64,000 nucleotides of DNA from NCBI GenBank assembly GCA_025890175.1, contig JANPYM010000003.1:678405-742404 (forward strand). The letters run 5' to 3'. Positions 1 to 11,920 of this stretch are shown here, in pieces; the first letter of the stretch is position 1, and each line of letters begins with the position of its first letter. Origin of the DNA: Ciborinia camelliae. Lineage: Eukaryota > Ascomycota > Leotiomycetes > Helotiales > Sclerotiniaceae. The position numbers and the translations under genes were made by a program. The notes beneath the pieces were generated by a model, which saw nothing but the letters and a program-made list of their open reading frames with translations, did no database searches and was not told where the DNA came from.

Positions 1-436
1 TGATATCTGTCGGATTCCTCGATTGCAAGTGGGTTTTGATAGAGATCTGATTAATCACTCAATCAACGATCGAATCAGCGAAAAGAAATATATAAGTTGA
101 GAAAAGGCTTCTCATAGTTCCTGTCATCTGAACTTGGAGATTTAGAAATGAATGTGTATTGTCTGAATATTGGTTCGCCACTAGCAGATAAAATATTATG
201 TCCTAACTGCTAAATCTTAGCTGTCTCCCACGACTTTGTTAGACATGGTAATCCTCCCCCCTCAAATGACGCTAGATTGATCTCCACCTGAAGCCCCTTC
301 AGATTTGTAAGATGCAAACCGTTATAGCAACGCCCCATACAACCCATGATAGCCTGAAATCCGAAAGAAGATGCAAAAATATTCCCTATCCATCCCATAG
401 TAGCCCTAGGAAAGATTGTAAAAAGTTGCAATCAAC
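1..436. other. intergenic, downstream of DUF7918 gene
   Basis: This stretch lies 3' of the minus-strand DUF7918 gene. I see no open frame with protein-like composition, no repeat array and no RNA gene. It presumably holds the 3' UTR of that gene. Confidence 0.5.
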
Positions 437-1861
437 TCAATCGGAATCTCCTGTAAGATCAATCTCGAGATATTCGACCACCCTTGATCGCTTCACCACT
501 CTAGATCCACTGCCAGCTTCCTCTCTTTCCCGCTTGTTCTTGTTCTGTTCTCTTTCCTCCTTGGTCGTCTTCTCTTCTTTTTCCTGCTTGATCTTCTTTT
601 TTTCAATGGATGAAGTACCATTTCCCTTGTAGGAATGGGGTTAGCGTTGGCAGAGACTTCATGGATTGAACATACCAGCATCTTTCCCAAAAATTCTTGA
701 AGCTGAACCTTCTGGGCTGCATCGAGGTTATCGAGATCAAAAGGCCCTGAAGCTACATCTGGAATTGGCGAAGGGGAGGGGGAAGGGGATGGCTCTGGGG
801 TTCTTGGGAGTATCAAGAGAGATTTGAGTGATTCTGATATTATTTAGCAATATGAGATGAGTAGAAGGGGAAGCTAACCTTTAGATCTATACTTGAATCG
901 ATATATTGCAATCGGGTAGTCTTTCCCATCTATAAAATCGATGTTCCAGTAGACAGGTGCTTCTATAGCTTGAGGCGCTCCTAATCTAAAATTGAATTAC
1001 ATGTTAGCATATTCCTGCCAATTAGGAATTCCGTAGTAATATGGGATGGCTGCTCACGCAGTACCGTGCGACATAGCTTTGCCTTTTAGCGCCCTTTCGT
1101 GCACTGGTGTTGATGTATCGACATTGAACTTGACAGGGTGCGACTGCCTAGATGATTGCCTTCTTTCACCTCTGCGATAAACTTTCACTACAATCTCTCC
1201 CACGACACTCAACCGCTTGGCATCTTCTTTCACGGATGCGAGCTTCGAATCATCGACGCCTTCAAGAAAACAGTTAGTCTAAAAACCGATGGTTACTTTT
1301 TATCACAACAGCTTCCGACTTACTAGTAGCTATGCTGCTGAATTTGAATGGGTTTAAAAAAGCACTCCTATTCTGTAGGACAGTTGTGACTCCTTTTACC
1401 ACTTTAGTCCTGTGAAAATTATCAGTCTTTTGGGGGCGAGAAGGGGGTAAAGAATAGAGGCTTATAAATATGAGACATTGTAAAAATAATGCTTAACCAC
1501 ACTATAATTAAGACGTATATTCAAGATCCGCCATACAAGTGAGAAGCTTAAAAAATGGCGCATCTTACCAAGGCATCTTTTTGTCAAAGTCTGTATGGGG
1601 AGAACAGACCCTGCTGCCATCTATGAAAATTCGGAGGCTGAGAGTCGGCGAGTCAAATTTATATGTTTCATCCACCTCAACTTTGATACTGAACTCTTTG
1701 TCGGTACATGATTCGACATATCTAGCAACTGTTCTGGAAGCTTGATAATCTCCTACATCTCCAGGTATTGTCTTGAATTGGTTGTCATCGTATTCTTGGA
1801 GAGCTTGATCATCGACGCACACTGTAACCTTAATTCCACGAACAGCCTCGAGAACCGCCAT
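437..1861 (-). CDS. DUF7918 domain protein (fungal, function unknown)
   Basis: Six exons on the minus strand read as one 344-residue protein: 1569-1861, 1324-1409, 1058-1259, 879-985, 676-833 and 437-625. Frame is kept across every junction. Donors are GTAAGA, GTAAGT, GTGAGC, GTTAGC and GTATGT. One acceptor (before 1259) is AAG rather than CAG/TAG. The N-terminus (MAVLEAVRGIKVTVCVDDQ), the central ALKGKAMSHGT block and the YWNIDFIDGKDYPIAI block are typical of the DUF7918 family, which is widespread in Pezizomycotina and has no known biochemical role. The last exon is a Lys/Glu-rich, probably helical tail ending in EIDLTGDSD. That acidic hydrophobic end resembles a SUMO-interacting motif, which is only inference. 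Family assignment is firm; exon 3's start is the least certain point. Confidence 0.85.
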
Positions 1862-3937
1862 GGCTGAGCAGTGCGACTATCTAGAGAACGTGTGTCAATC
1901 AAAAGTGTCGTGAATTCTCTCGTGATTTTAACGGCTTGAAATAGTGTAGCTTACTTTTCGGTTGAGAGTTCAAAGTCCTAGCAGATAAATGCAAATGCGT
2001 ATGTCAACTGATACCTTTGTGAGATAGAAAGAGAAAGATTGAAAGATGAGGTATTGGGGGCGTGCACAGCACGCACGTGTTTCAGAGTATATCTTTGACC
2101 CTTTCTTAGCTCGGATGTCGATACTTCGGAATATAAGTTTATTGAACATGTAGTATGTTATGTTGTATGTGCTATGTACAGGAACTGTAAAGTAGGTAGA
2201 GGGTATTGTACAATAAAGAAAGCTAAGCTACTTTAGGTAATGGGGTAGACCTAGGTGACCTCGGTCATCTATACTATTATAGTGAATATGGTATAGTGAT
2301 ATGATCTTCAACAAAGTTTTTCCGTTTCGAGCTGGTTACGTGACTTACATAACCTCTAGAGGAACAGAGTTCGAAGAGAAAACGGAAAGAATAATACGGC
2401 ATACAGAATCGAACCACCCCTAGTGGCCTTCGCAGAACATTTTCTTCGCCAAGGCTCTGAAACAATTTTCGTAGTAGAAGCTTTTTGATCACCAAAAAGA
2501 TGGGAAGGTAAGTTCCGGTCCCTTCCTTCCCAGTACGAGACACCATACCATTCCATTCTCTCGGCCATATGTAGGAATCAAATTGTGTGAATATCGTCAC
2601 AAAAGGAAGTCGCGCTGTCACGTGCCGAGCTTGATTTTAAAAGTTCATCTCATATCGTCCTCTAATTCTCTCACCCAATACTTCGTACTGTTTGATATGT
2701 CATCAAAGAATCGTTTTTCGGCCATTGTATAATTCTCGGGGAAGGAGGAGGGGGGGGGGGGNNNNNNNNNNGTTATTCTTATACTCTTCTTTAACCACAA
2801 GAATGCCCGAGAGGGATCCAGAGACGTAAGAATCCGTGGAGAATTTTGGCTTGAGAAAGAGGTTAAACCAGCAGCTCGTTAAAGATGTGAACCTATCAAC
2901 TTGATATTTCATTCCTCTGTAAGGTAAGTGAACTTGCTATGGTGTTATCTGTCGATTCTTGAGATGTGGGTAGTAAGAGTTCGGGAGTTTTATATTATAT
3001 GGGAGAGGAATGTTTCATTAAAATAACTAGGGGGTTATACAACCAGGATACGATTATGTAAGCTATAAGTGATCACTCTTTTCTCCACAGTAGGTAGACG
3101 ACGGTATGTAAGGGGTGTGGAAGTACCCTAAAGAATAGAGAATCTCGGAAATGCTTTAAAAATGAACGCCTTAAGGAGGCCCATGGCCTGTGGCTCAGGG
3201 CTCATGGCTCATGGCTCAAGGTTCAAGGCTCACGGTTGACTGTTCAAGGCTCATAATCTCACCACTCAAACCGTTACCAAAAATCACGAACCACAATCAA
3301 AGTCTATAACATATCCAGAATTATCCCAAAATAGACCATACAAAACCGGTAGTACCAGTTCTAAACGAGGGTCTAACAAGTACCATAGATCAGACATCCA
3401 CACGATTCTAGGCAAAAGGGTGCGGTACCGGTCCGATATAGTAAGTAGCTTTTCCAGCAATTACTGTAAGCCAGGTCTAGGTAGAAAATATCAAGGCTGA
3501 AGCCATCAAGGATGTATTTCGACTCTCGAGCCACCACAAACTGAAATGTGCCGGTACATAGATTTAGGGTTTGAATTCTTCTCACATCTATAATCGAGAC
3601 TCCATGTGTTTGAAGTCCAGTTATACTTCCCGCTAGTCAAATCTCGTGTGATTTCTTTATCACCGGGGGGTTTCCCTCATATGCGAAATAGATTTTAAGT
3701 TTTCTTGGAAACATGCTTGGGTTACAGTTGAAACGTTGTTTCCAGTCTTACCCTTACCCGCTTTTATTAATGTGTTTCTTGATACAGGACTTGGATCATA
3801 GGACTATGGATGGATGGAGATTCGAGAGTTCTATTTGCGATCTAATCAATCAATCAATCAAAAGAAGATAGATAAATCTTCGCGTTCTCGCCTCGTGCTG
3901 TTGGAATGTATGTATAGACTATGGGTTCGCTTACGTA
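1862..3937. other. intergenic, no gene seen
   Basis: No convincing gene. Open frames here are short and have no protein-like composition. It holds an assembly gap at 2762-2771, a run of short direct repeats of the GGCTCA/TCAAGGCTCA type around 3190-3250, and an increasingly AT-rich approach to the inverted-repeat element that starts at 3938. Confidence 0.5.
2762..2771. other. assembly gap (10 N)
   Basis: Ten N follow a homopolymer run of G at about 2751-2761. The true length of the G tract and of any missing sequence is unknown, so nothing that spans this point can be trusted. Confidence 0.98.
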
Positions 3938-4801
3938 TACACCCGATTTAATAACGTATTTACAAATTCAAAATTCTAACTTAACGAATATAACTTCAAA
4001 ATCATTAAAATTGAAGTTATTCATTTTATCAATTGATATAATTATTTTTATCACGAGGACGACTTGGGAATCTAATGAATAAAGAACTAAGGTTCGTATT
4101 GATGAAAATCTAGATTCTAATGCTAGAAGAAGGTGCAGGATAGCTAGATAGCTGTACTGAACTGGCGCTAGTGCCTAGCGCATAGTACTAAGCGAGTACT
4201 ATACTTAGAACCTAATACTATAGAAAATGTATTAGTTTCAGTAGAAGGGGATGTGGATTCAAGATCTAAACTGGGACTGCTTATAAGCAAGGTCCTAAGC
4301 TAATACTACGCTAGTATAGTCCCCATGTGACCTGATAAATCCACCCCTATTACTACTATAGGAATGAAGAGCATTCACCACCAGGCACGTGATCATAGGT
4401 CACGTGCTAGTCACGTGACCCGTACCCCTGTAACTTCGTCACAATTTTACAAAAGAATTTTTTTAATTTGAAATTATATTGATTGAGATATAAAAGAAAC
4501 AAAAATTTGAAATTTATTTTGAGGTTCAATTAATTTAACAACGTGTTTCCACGTGTTTCCATTTAAAAACATTATATTTTAAATCATTTATTTCTAGTTC
4601 AATCAATATAATTTCAAATTGAAAAAATTCTTTTGTAGAATAGTTGTATTAATTGATAAAGTGAATTGTTTCAATTTTAATAATTTTGAAGCTATATTCG
4701 TTAAGTTGTAGATAATTGAATTTTAAAATTTTTAATGTAGATGTTTTTGATGAGGCAGTTAAAATTACATGATTTGGAAACACGTTATTAAATTGGGTGT
4801 A
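3938..4801. mobile_element. nested inverted-repeat (TA-flanked, MITE-like) element
   Basis: The left end reads TACACCCGATTTAATAACGT. The right end is its near-perfect reverse complement, ending GGGTGTA at 4801. Homology between arms continues inward with gaps: the block TTAACGAATATA.CTTCAAAAT.ATTAAAATTGAA at about 3980-4015 is mirrored at about 4670-4705. A second, inner inverted repeat pairs about 4438-4485 (TTTACAAAAGAATTTTTT) with about 4597-4640. Inside, at about 4528-4560, a copy of the terminal motif (ACAACGTGTTTCCACGTGTTTCC) reappears, suggesting one related element inserted in another. There is no coding capacity. TA at both ends fits a Tc1/mariner-type target site. AT-richness fits RIP decay. 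Class is inferred from end structure only. Confidence 0.65.
4398..4420. repeat. palindrome with two CACGTG boxes
   Basis: GGTCACGTG and CACGTGACC form a perfect 9-bp inverted repeat around a 5-base spacer, giving two E-box (CACGTG) cores. A third CACGTG lies just upstream at about 4386. A diverged copy occurs at 40554-40576, so this is likely part of a dispersed repeat rather than a local promoter element. Confidence 0.6.
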
Positions 4802-7171
4802 CTATAAAATAGCAAATTATAAGTAGAATAACCTGGATTTTTGGTGCTCGAAGTTCTGAGCTTTCTGATGTTATCAGTATGGATTTCATATAAACCATTA
4901 ATGGATCATACACTTTTCAGTTCATTAAAGCAACCAAAAGAAGCTAAATTGAACCTATTTACAATCCTTTCCAATGCCTTTCCTTTTCCCAACCCCTTTA
5001 TATAAACTCGGTGATGTAATCACTTATAAGCCAGCACTATATCTTCCAATCCATCAACCAATCTATAAAGCTAGTAACGACTGGCCTTAAGCTGTCAAAT
5101 TCGGCACTAACCCTACATATATTGTAAATCCTACATAACCTGGAACTCAAGCCCACCTCCTCACGCCACCAGAAAATCCGCAACCCCAAAAACCGGCACG
5201 TGCCACGGAATGGTAAATCATAAGTGGGATCCCCTGCAGGCTGCATCGGCTGTTGCTGAGTTGGGAACCTTCGGGCGGCATGAGTACCTGCAGTAGGTAG
5301 GTAGTATCTACTGTCAGTTGAACTAATCGAAACCCGTTTCATTTCAATTGTGTATACCGCTATAGATGTACAGTATCTGTCTCTTTGTGTTAAGTTGAAG
5401 AATCGAAGCAGTCGAGTAAAAAGGTTGGAGCTTCATACTAGATAACTAACTTAAGGGACACCATCAAATCATAAAGTAAATCTTCGGCTTTAATAGATGG
5501 ATTGACAGAGTTAATACAATAGCTATCTCTGAGAACTAAAGCCTGAGAAAAAACTTTGAATGTTCGGAATAGCCTCAATGGAGACTGGTGGCGGGAGCTC
5601 TTGATTTTATATATAATCAAGGTGGAGGAAGCAAGTTTTAGTTCTAGGCCATTTTATTATGCCTACGTTTGCATGGAGGAAGGAGAGACCATGCAATTGC
5701 TTACATAAGCTTATCCTTGTCATGCTGGTATAAAACCCCCCACCTACCTAGTTGGTCATTTATGAATCCATGAGGTGAGAACCGTCGACTTGTCAATGTG
5801 GACGCAGTGGACGCCAGAAATGTGATTGATAACTTGTTATGAAGGGCATGGATGGATTTCCAATTTTTGAGCGCATTGACCGATCGAGGCCCCAGCCCTG
5901 CCACTTTCTAACGGCAGACCCTTTCAAGTAGCAAAGGAGATGGCGAGTATTATTGGCTCTCGAAATCCCTTTAATACTATCCCAGAGTTCGAAACCGAGG
6001 ATCCGTGATATGTGGGCGTTGGCGTCGGCGATGTCGAATCTGATACATTCTGGACCTTGGATTTGACATCTTCAAGGCCATGGTTTCTATCCCTGTGTCG
6101 ATCACCAGAAAGGGATTGTATAGCGATGGCCAAGCTTCTTAATCATAATACGAGCCGAGCGCAAGGCTATATACCCGTGGAACCCCTTGATTGTACTTTG
6201 CCAAGTTGCCATACCGGTATTTAGTTATGGGAGCCTCGCAACTTTTGCCCAGCTAGGTCAGGAATTACTCATACCGTTCGTTTCCTGTGTGCCTTAATTT
6301 TTGTTACATCTGCTTTGTTTTTCCACCAACCATGGTAATCATTTCTGCACATACAAATTCATGGCCGTGTAACAGAAATTTGGGCACATACCTTTCGTAT
6401 GTTGCATCGTCCAAAAGTATTGCAACTTGAACCTCTGTCTTTTCCTACACCTTTTAAGTTCGACCTAGGTAGATGGCATGAGCTTATCTGGTCGTCTAGC
6501 CATGTTTGATCATGATTAGGTAGGTTTAAACCTCCCAAAGGATTCTAAAAAGTTTCTAGAAGTTAAAAAAAAGAACTACCGGTACATCATTCTGAACATT
6601 ATTCCTCGGATGCAGGTTAGCGTTCCAGAGATATTGACAGACTACCCCATGGTTTCTTCTGCAAGAAGAACCAAAACTTGTTCAAAGCCCTGGCACATGA
6701 TTTCTAAACACCACTAACATGAGTTCTCGTACGTCAGTCTCCACTTTCGAGTGAAAAGTGTGAAACTCCAAACGCACCTAAACAATTAGCATGATGGGAA
6801 TATTTCTTTTGCAATTTATTACCTTCTTACTAGTAATCTTACATACTCATGTACCCCACAATTTTATATTTTCTCATGGGACAATCGTATGAGAAACCCC
6901 TACCTAATGCGTATATCCGAGAGTCCTGATTGTAGGTGCGCATGGTACGGAAACGGAGGCAAGAGGAGGGATATGTGCGGTAGATGGGGGATTGCTCCCT
7001 GTTGTTCAGCTGCGCCATTGACCTGTGACAAGTATGTGGACATCATAAGTTATCATATAACGGGATGGGACCCAGGTTCTTCTCCAGAATGGTTTTGTGA
7101 TGCTGTTTCCCTTTTTCTCTTTTTGTTGATTCTTTTCCGTTACCCCAAATTTCTCTGAGAGCTTCATTATC
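4802..7171. other. intergenic, no gene seen
   Basis: There is no convincing coding region. Small open frames at about 5037-5342, 5924-6224 and 6889-7158 lack family signatures and overlap on both strands. The last few hundred bases before 7172 presumably contain the promoter of the Pth11-like gene; I could not identify specific elements. Confidence 0.45.
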
Positions 7172-8480
7172 ATGTATCTTTCACCCGAATCTATGGCGGA
7201 GTGGCCCGCTCCCAATTACGTCGACCCCGTTAGATATGGACCGGCCGTCATTGTCGTCCACGCGATATGCTTCCCGATTGTTTTATTCATGCTTGGAGTT
7301 CGCATATATACCCGTTTGTACATTTGCAAAGGTTTTGGCATGGATGATTATTTGGCCCTCTTTACTATGGTTAGTCATTTAATATCTCTGCAGCTTGAAA
7401 AAAAAAGCATTAACATCGATATCTCAGGTACCCATAGCCGCTTTTGCTGTCTTGAGCATCTTCGTCGAAACATATGTAGGATGGGATGTCCACGCCTGGG
7501 ATGCTCCTCCAAACTCGCTCACCCTCGGCCTCAAGTGTCTTTATACAACACAAATCCTATTCACTTTGGCCCTCGTTCTTACAAGACTTTCCGTGTTGTG
7601 GTTGATAAGTCGTTTGTTTAAGAGCGGGGCTCCCAAACTTCAACGCTTTACACATTGGATTATGATATATTCGATCGTACACACCACCATCTTCATCATT
7701 ACTCTGATATTCCAATGCAGGTGAGCATAGACCACGACACCTAGTTGTATTGCAATAACTAACAATCCTAAGGCCATTCTATGATTACTGGACAATTTCT
7801 TCAGTTCCTCAGACCAATTGCATCAATCAACAAGTTCATCTCCTTTTTACCGCCATCTGCGGTGCCATCGCAGATTACATAACTGTGTTTTTGCCAATGC
7901 ACACAGTATGGAAGTTACAACTTCCAATCAGGCAGAGGATATCCATCTGCATGCTTTTTGCGCTTGGCTTCCTTGCCTCCACCGCAAGTGTCTTTCGTAT
8001 AATTTATACCTGGCAAGCCACTTCCGAGCAGGATAGAACCTGGACATCAAATACTGTATTCATATGGAGTTCGATCGAGATTTACTTTGGCCTCGTAAGT
8101 CAACATTCTTTGCCCCAGGATTCATCGTGCTCGATTCTAACTTGAAACTGAAGTTTTGCGCATGCATGCCACCCACCGTGGGCTTCTGGAAGCTCTACTA
8201 TCCCAAACTCGTGGGCACCGTCCACAATCGATCGGACCTCAACACCTCCCAGCCAAGCACATTCTGGGGCTCGAGATCGCGATCGGGATCCAAACGCTAC
8301 CGACCGAATTCTCACGAACTCGGCGATATGTATGATGAAGAAAGGGGCATCATTGTGGAGCGGGGTGTGACGATTGAGAGTTTCAAACACCACTCCAACG
8401 CTGAATCTATGGGCTTCCAAGGATCGTGTACGGCAACGGATCCATCACCTCAATCGACCCATTTTACCTTCAAGGCATAA
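7172..8480 (+). CDS. Pth11/SAT4-like integral membrane protein (fungal rhodopsin-like domain)
   Basis: Four exons (7172-7369, 7428-7720, 7773-8094, 8154-8480) give a 379-residue protein with every junction in frame. The N-terminal block RIYTRLYICKGFGMDDYL carries the R.Y.R...G.DDY signature of the fungal rhodopsin-like (SAT4/Pth11-type) membrane domain. About seven hydrophobic segments follow, ending in the characteristic EIYFGLFCACMPP segment formed across the last splice site. The soluble C-terminal tail of about 90 residues is Ser/Arg-rich and variable, as is usual in the family. Such proteins sit in the plasma membrane; some (Pth11) act as G-protein-linked surface sensors, but most have no known ligand. 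A second Met at residue 8 could also be the start. The last intron uses an AAG acceptor. Confidence 0.88.
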
Positions 8481-9350
8481 TGAATCCAGCATGTAATTGC
8501 CTTCATCGAGAATCAACCCAGTCCAAAACCCCCAAAAAACGACCTTGATTCATAATCAACATCATCAAATGATGAAAAAAATCATAGATGATTTATTCGC
8601 CAACACACACACATACATACAAACATACAAAGATAGATACCCATACCCCTATCCATATCCATGAAGAGAAATTAGCATCGCATCGACACTCTTCTTTCCT
8701 TTTTTCTTTCCAATTCTTTTTTTTTTTTTCCAAAAAAAATCTCCCCAACACACGACGCTCAACATACGAGCCCTCGACACCCTAGACAGACATTCTGGGG
8801 TTGGGGTTGGGGGATCTACAATTGATAGATCGATAGCTAGCCGTCACCAATACAGGCGGGGGATCCCCATCCATCCATCCCCGTCTCAACCGAGATCTCC
8901 CTAGTTTGACGGACGGACCTGCTTACGTGGAATTGCTACGTGGAATATCATTTGGAATGTTTGCATGGATGTACCTTGGGGTGATGTAACCGAGGTACTG
9001 TCATTAAGGGGGGATTTTATTGATTGATTTTGATTTCGATTGAATAGAGAGGATGGATGGATGATCTTCAATTTTGCATGATTGCATGAGTGAGGATTTT
9101 TTTCTATACGGGCAGAGTTGGATCGGATCGGATTTTGATCGGATCTGATCGTATCGGATCCACATTTCCGTTTCAACGTTCCATACCTACCTTGGTATTC
9201 ATGCGTGGCGGGGCATTGACATTCATGCATTTGGAATGCCTGTACCCTACCTACTCAGAGTCTGGACTTGGCTGGATTGGCTTATGGTAACTTAACCTTA
9301 ACGCATAAGTTATAATAAGTTATAAGTTAGTTTAGGTTATCGTGATGCAT
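8481..9350. other. intergenic, simple repeats
   Basis: Contains CA/TACA-rich sequence at about 8601-8660, a poly-T then poly-A stretch at about 8720-8740, and GGATCGGAT-type short repeats at about 9120-9165. No gene is apparent. Confidence 0.5.
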
Positions 9351-9469
9351 GATGGGGATGGTGATGGGGATGGTGATGGGGATGGTGATGGGGATGGTGA
9401 TGGGGATGGTGATGGGGATGGTGATGGGGATGGTGATGGGGATGGTGATGGGGATGGTGATGGGGATGG
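9351..9469. repeat. 12-bp minisatellite GATGGGGATGGT, about 10 copies
   Basis: The unit GATGGGGATGGT repeats without visible mismatch about ten times. Because 12 is a multiple of 3 it reads as an uninterrupted Gly-Asp ladder on the plus strand, but there is no protein-like sequence on either side, so I treat it as non-coding. Confidence 0.95.
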
Positions 9470-10944
9470 CGCCTGCAGGTACCTACTTACCTTACCGTAC
9501 CTTGGACCAAAACCGATGAGCCTTTTGAGATATGGTGCCGGTATGTATGATTGATACCTGGGTATGTACTGGATGGTATCTATGTTTCATATACCTAGAT
9601 CTAGATGGATGGATGGATGAATGGATAAGGGAGGAAGGGAGATTCTGCTACGTACCCAAGGTACTGACTGGACCTACTAGATAGGTACCTACTAGGTAGG
9701 TTACCTATTCTTTCCAACATACTGGATTTGATTGGATTGGATTGGTCTGGTCTGGCGCCCACAGAATATTCAATTCGAATATCCAAGTTGAGAATTTTCT
9801 ACTCTCTTCTCTTCGAATTAATCATTCCATCCCATCCCATCCCATCCACACGGCGGAAGTGGGGGGGAGGGGAATCATACACTACCAATACCAATACCAT
9901 ACCAGTCCCAGTCCCAGTATCAACCAACTATACATCGAGATCAGATCAATCCATCTATCCATCCATCCATCCATCAATCACTTCAGCTCGCCAGACTTGG
10001 AGAAACTTTCTTACAACTTGACTTGACTTCTTACGACGTGGATTCGGATTCGGATTCGGATTCAGATTGGATTGGTTTCGTACAGATATATACAGTCAAG
10101 GACACTCAAACACAACAAAAAAAACAACTTCATATATATTTAGTTTTTTTATTATAAAATATATAAAATATATAAAATCTTAAACTAATTTTAATAATAT
10201 AAAAATATTTTAAAAATAATATTAAAAAAATCTTCAAAAAACCCTAAAAAAAAATAAAATTCGAAAATCCGATCTATTATTATATACTACACATAACCAT
10301 TCAATATACTATATAAACTATATCAAATTAATAACACCACTTACATATAATTATCGGTTCACCTCGATGGTATTATTGATATATTAATGGTACAAAACAG
10401 TATATTATAAAAGCATGCAGATCGATCTACGATCGATCTGCGAGCTTATATGCCCGCGCCCCGGTGAATCTGCCCTGCAGATTCACTAGTATCGCAACAA
10501 TAATCTAAATATATTATTAAACTCCTTTAATCTTACTCTATCATTCTATACTATTCTATATCCGAGTCTTTAAAATTGAAATTGAAATTCAAATAATATC
10601 AAATAATATCACATAATATCTTCCTCTCTTTCCTCTTCCTCTTCCTCTTTTCCTTTTCCTTTTCCTTTTTTTATTTTCAAATTGATATTTCAAACCCCTT
10701 ATTTGATTCCATGATTTTAAATAACAATCTTATTAGTAATCGTATAACCTGGGATAACCAGTAATACAGTAGTAGAAAGGAAGTACAGGGTAGAATTATA
10801 GTAGATTAATTTAACTAAGGAGTATATATTTGATAACAGCCCAGCTGCCCTTATATGCTACTCTCCTATACCCTATACAGTATAGCTTACCACGTGATCC
10901 CTGATCATATGACCGGAAACCATGTGACCTGATTCCCCAATATA
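9470..10944. other. intergenic; AT-rich island with a GC-rich repeat fragment
   Basis: The TACCTA/GGTAGG motifs at about 9650-9710 and CCATC/TCCAT runs at about 9825-9970 are followed by an extremely AT-rich block at about 10130-10420 built of TATAAAATATA and poly-A/poly-T tracts. The block is interrupted at 10410-10504 by GC-rich sequence and resumes to about 10800. The pattern resembles RIP-degraded repeat DNA. No gene is seen. Confidence 0.5.
10443..10504. repeat. dispersed repeat fragment (copy A)
   Basis: GCTTATATGCCCGCG near the start and CACTAGTATCGCAACA at the end match, in the same order and orientation, GCTTATGTGCCCGCG and CACTGGTATCGCAACA at about 40526-40631. Copy A has a shorter middle. 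This indicates one repeat family with internal deletion. Confidence 0.6.
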
Positions 10945-11130
10945 TTAGATGTTAAATTTTAGATGTTAGATTTTAGATGTTAAATTTTAGATGTTAAATG
11001 TTAAATTTTAAATGTTAGATGTTAAATTTTAGATGTTAAATTTTAGATGTTAAATTTTAGATGTTAAATTTTAGATGTTAAATTTTAAATGTTAGATGTT
11101 AAATTTTATATGTTAGTTAAATGTTAGATT
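10945..11130. repeat. 14-bp AT-rich minisatellite (TTAGATGTTAAATT)
   Basis: About a dozen tandem, slightly diverged units of TTAGATGTTAAATT, with some units shortened. It directly follows a CACGTG/CATGTGACC-containing segment at about 10890-10930 that resembles the palindromic repeat at 4398. Confidence 0.9.
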
Positions 11131-11920
11131 CTCTCATCTCATTCCACTCTCTGTCTCACTCTCTGCCTCACTCTCTGCCCCTCTCTCTACCTAGATATCT
11201 AACCAACTACCCATCGACCACTCAATTAACCAACCAATCAATCTCCTCCCCCCCTCTCATGCCATTCCCTCTCCTCCTCTCCCCTTTTCTTCCCTCCCCT
11301 CCCCTCCCATCTCCCCCCATATTCTCCCCCTCCAAATTCCACCTATATAAAGATTCGATTCTCAAAAAGACCTACACCTATATACCTACATACCTACATA
11401 CATACCTACCTATCTACCTACCTATATATAAACCACCTAATATACCTAATATACCTACGATGCCGCACCCCACGCCTTCCCTTTCCATCCCTTCCCTTCC
11501 CTTTCCATCCCTTCCCTTCCCTTCCCATCCCAACCCAACCAAAAACACCATCGCCACCCACCCTGGTACGCAAACTCCACCCCATGTGTGTTTTAAAAGA
11601 AAATTGGTAGAGTAAATATATCTGTAAATGTATCTGTAAATGGTAAATGGTAATTGGAAATCCCCGCTCTCCAATGCCATTAATGCAATGCGTTCAACAG
11701 GTTTGCATCCTTCCTTCCCATATCAAATGGTCCCTTTCTCCCCCTTTCCCCTTTTCCCTCCCTCAAAAAAGTCCCAAGTCAAAAAATAAAAAAAATAAAA
11801 AAATATCGAGGAAATCAAAAAAAAACTACATATGCAGAATGGGTATCGTTTGACAACATTGCACAGAAAAAGAAAATATATGCACGCTCGCTATGCCTCA
11901 TCCAACGTCCCCTCGTATGT
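11131..11920. other. intergenic, pyrimidine-rich
   Basis: Strongly C/T-biased on the plus strand (CTCTCTGCCTCA, CCCTTCC and CCATC arrays) to about 11540, followed by A-rich sequence at about 11765-11830. The long Ser/Pro/Leu frame at 11121-11615 is a product of this bias and not a gene. The end of the stretch is the 3' side of the minus-strand gene that follows. Confidence 0.55.

Noticed and set aside
2395..2420. GAATCGAACC resembling a tRNA T-arm on the minus strand
   Set aside because: No matching T-stem, acceptor stem or D-arm at proper distance.
2277..2621. 114-residue minus-strand frame
   Set aside because: No family signature, and two overlapping frames compete; composition not protein-like.
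9342..9554. Open frame of Gly-Asp repeats
   Set aside because: It only translates the 12-bp minisatellite; the flanks are not protein-like.
11121..11615. 164-residue Ser/Pro/Leu-rich frame
   Set aside because: Arises from C/T-rich simple repeats; no motif and no splice structure.
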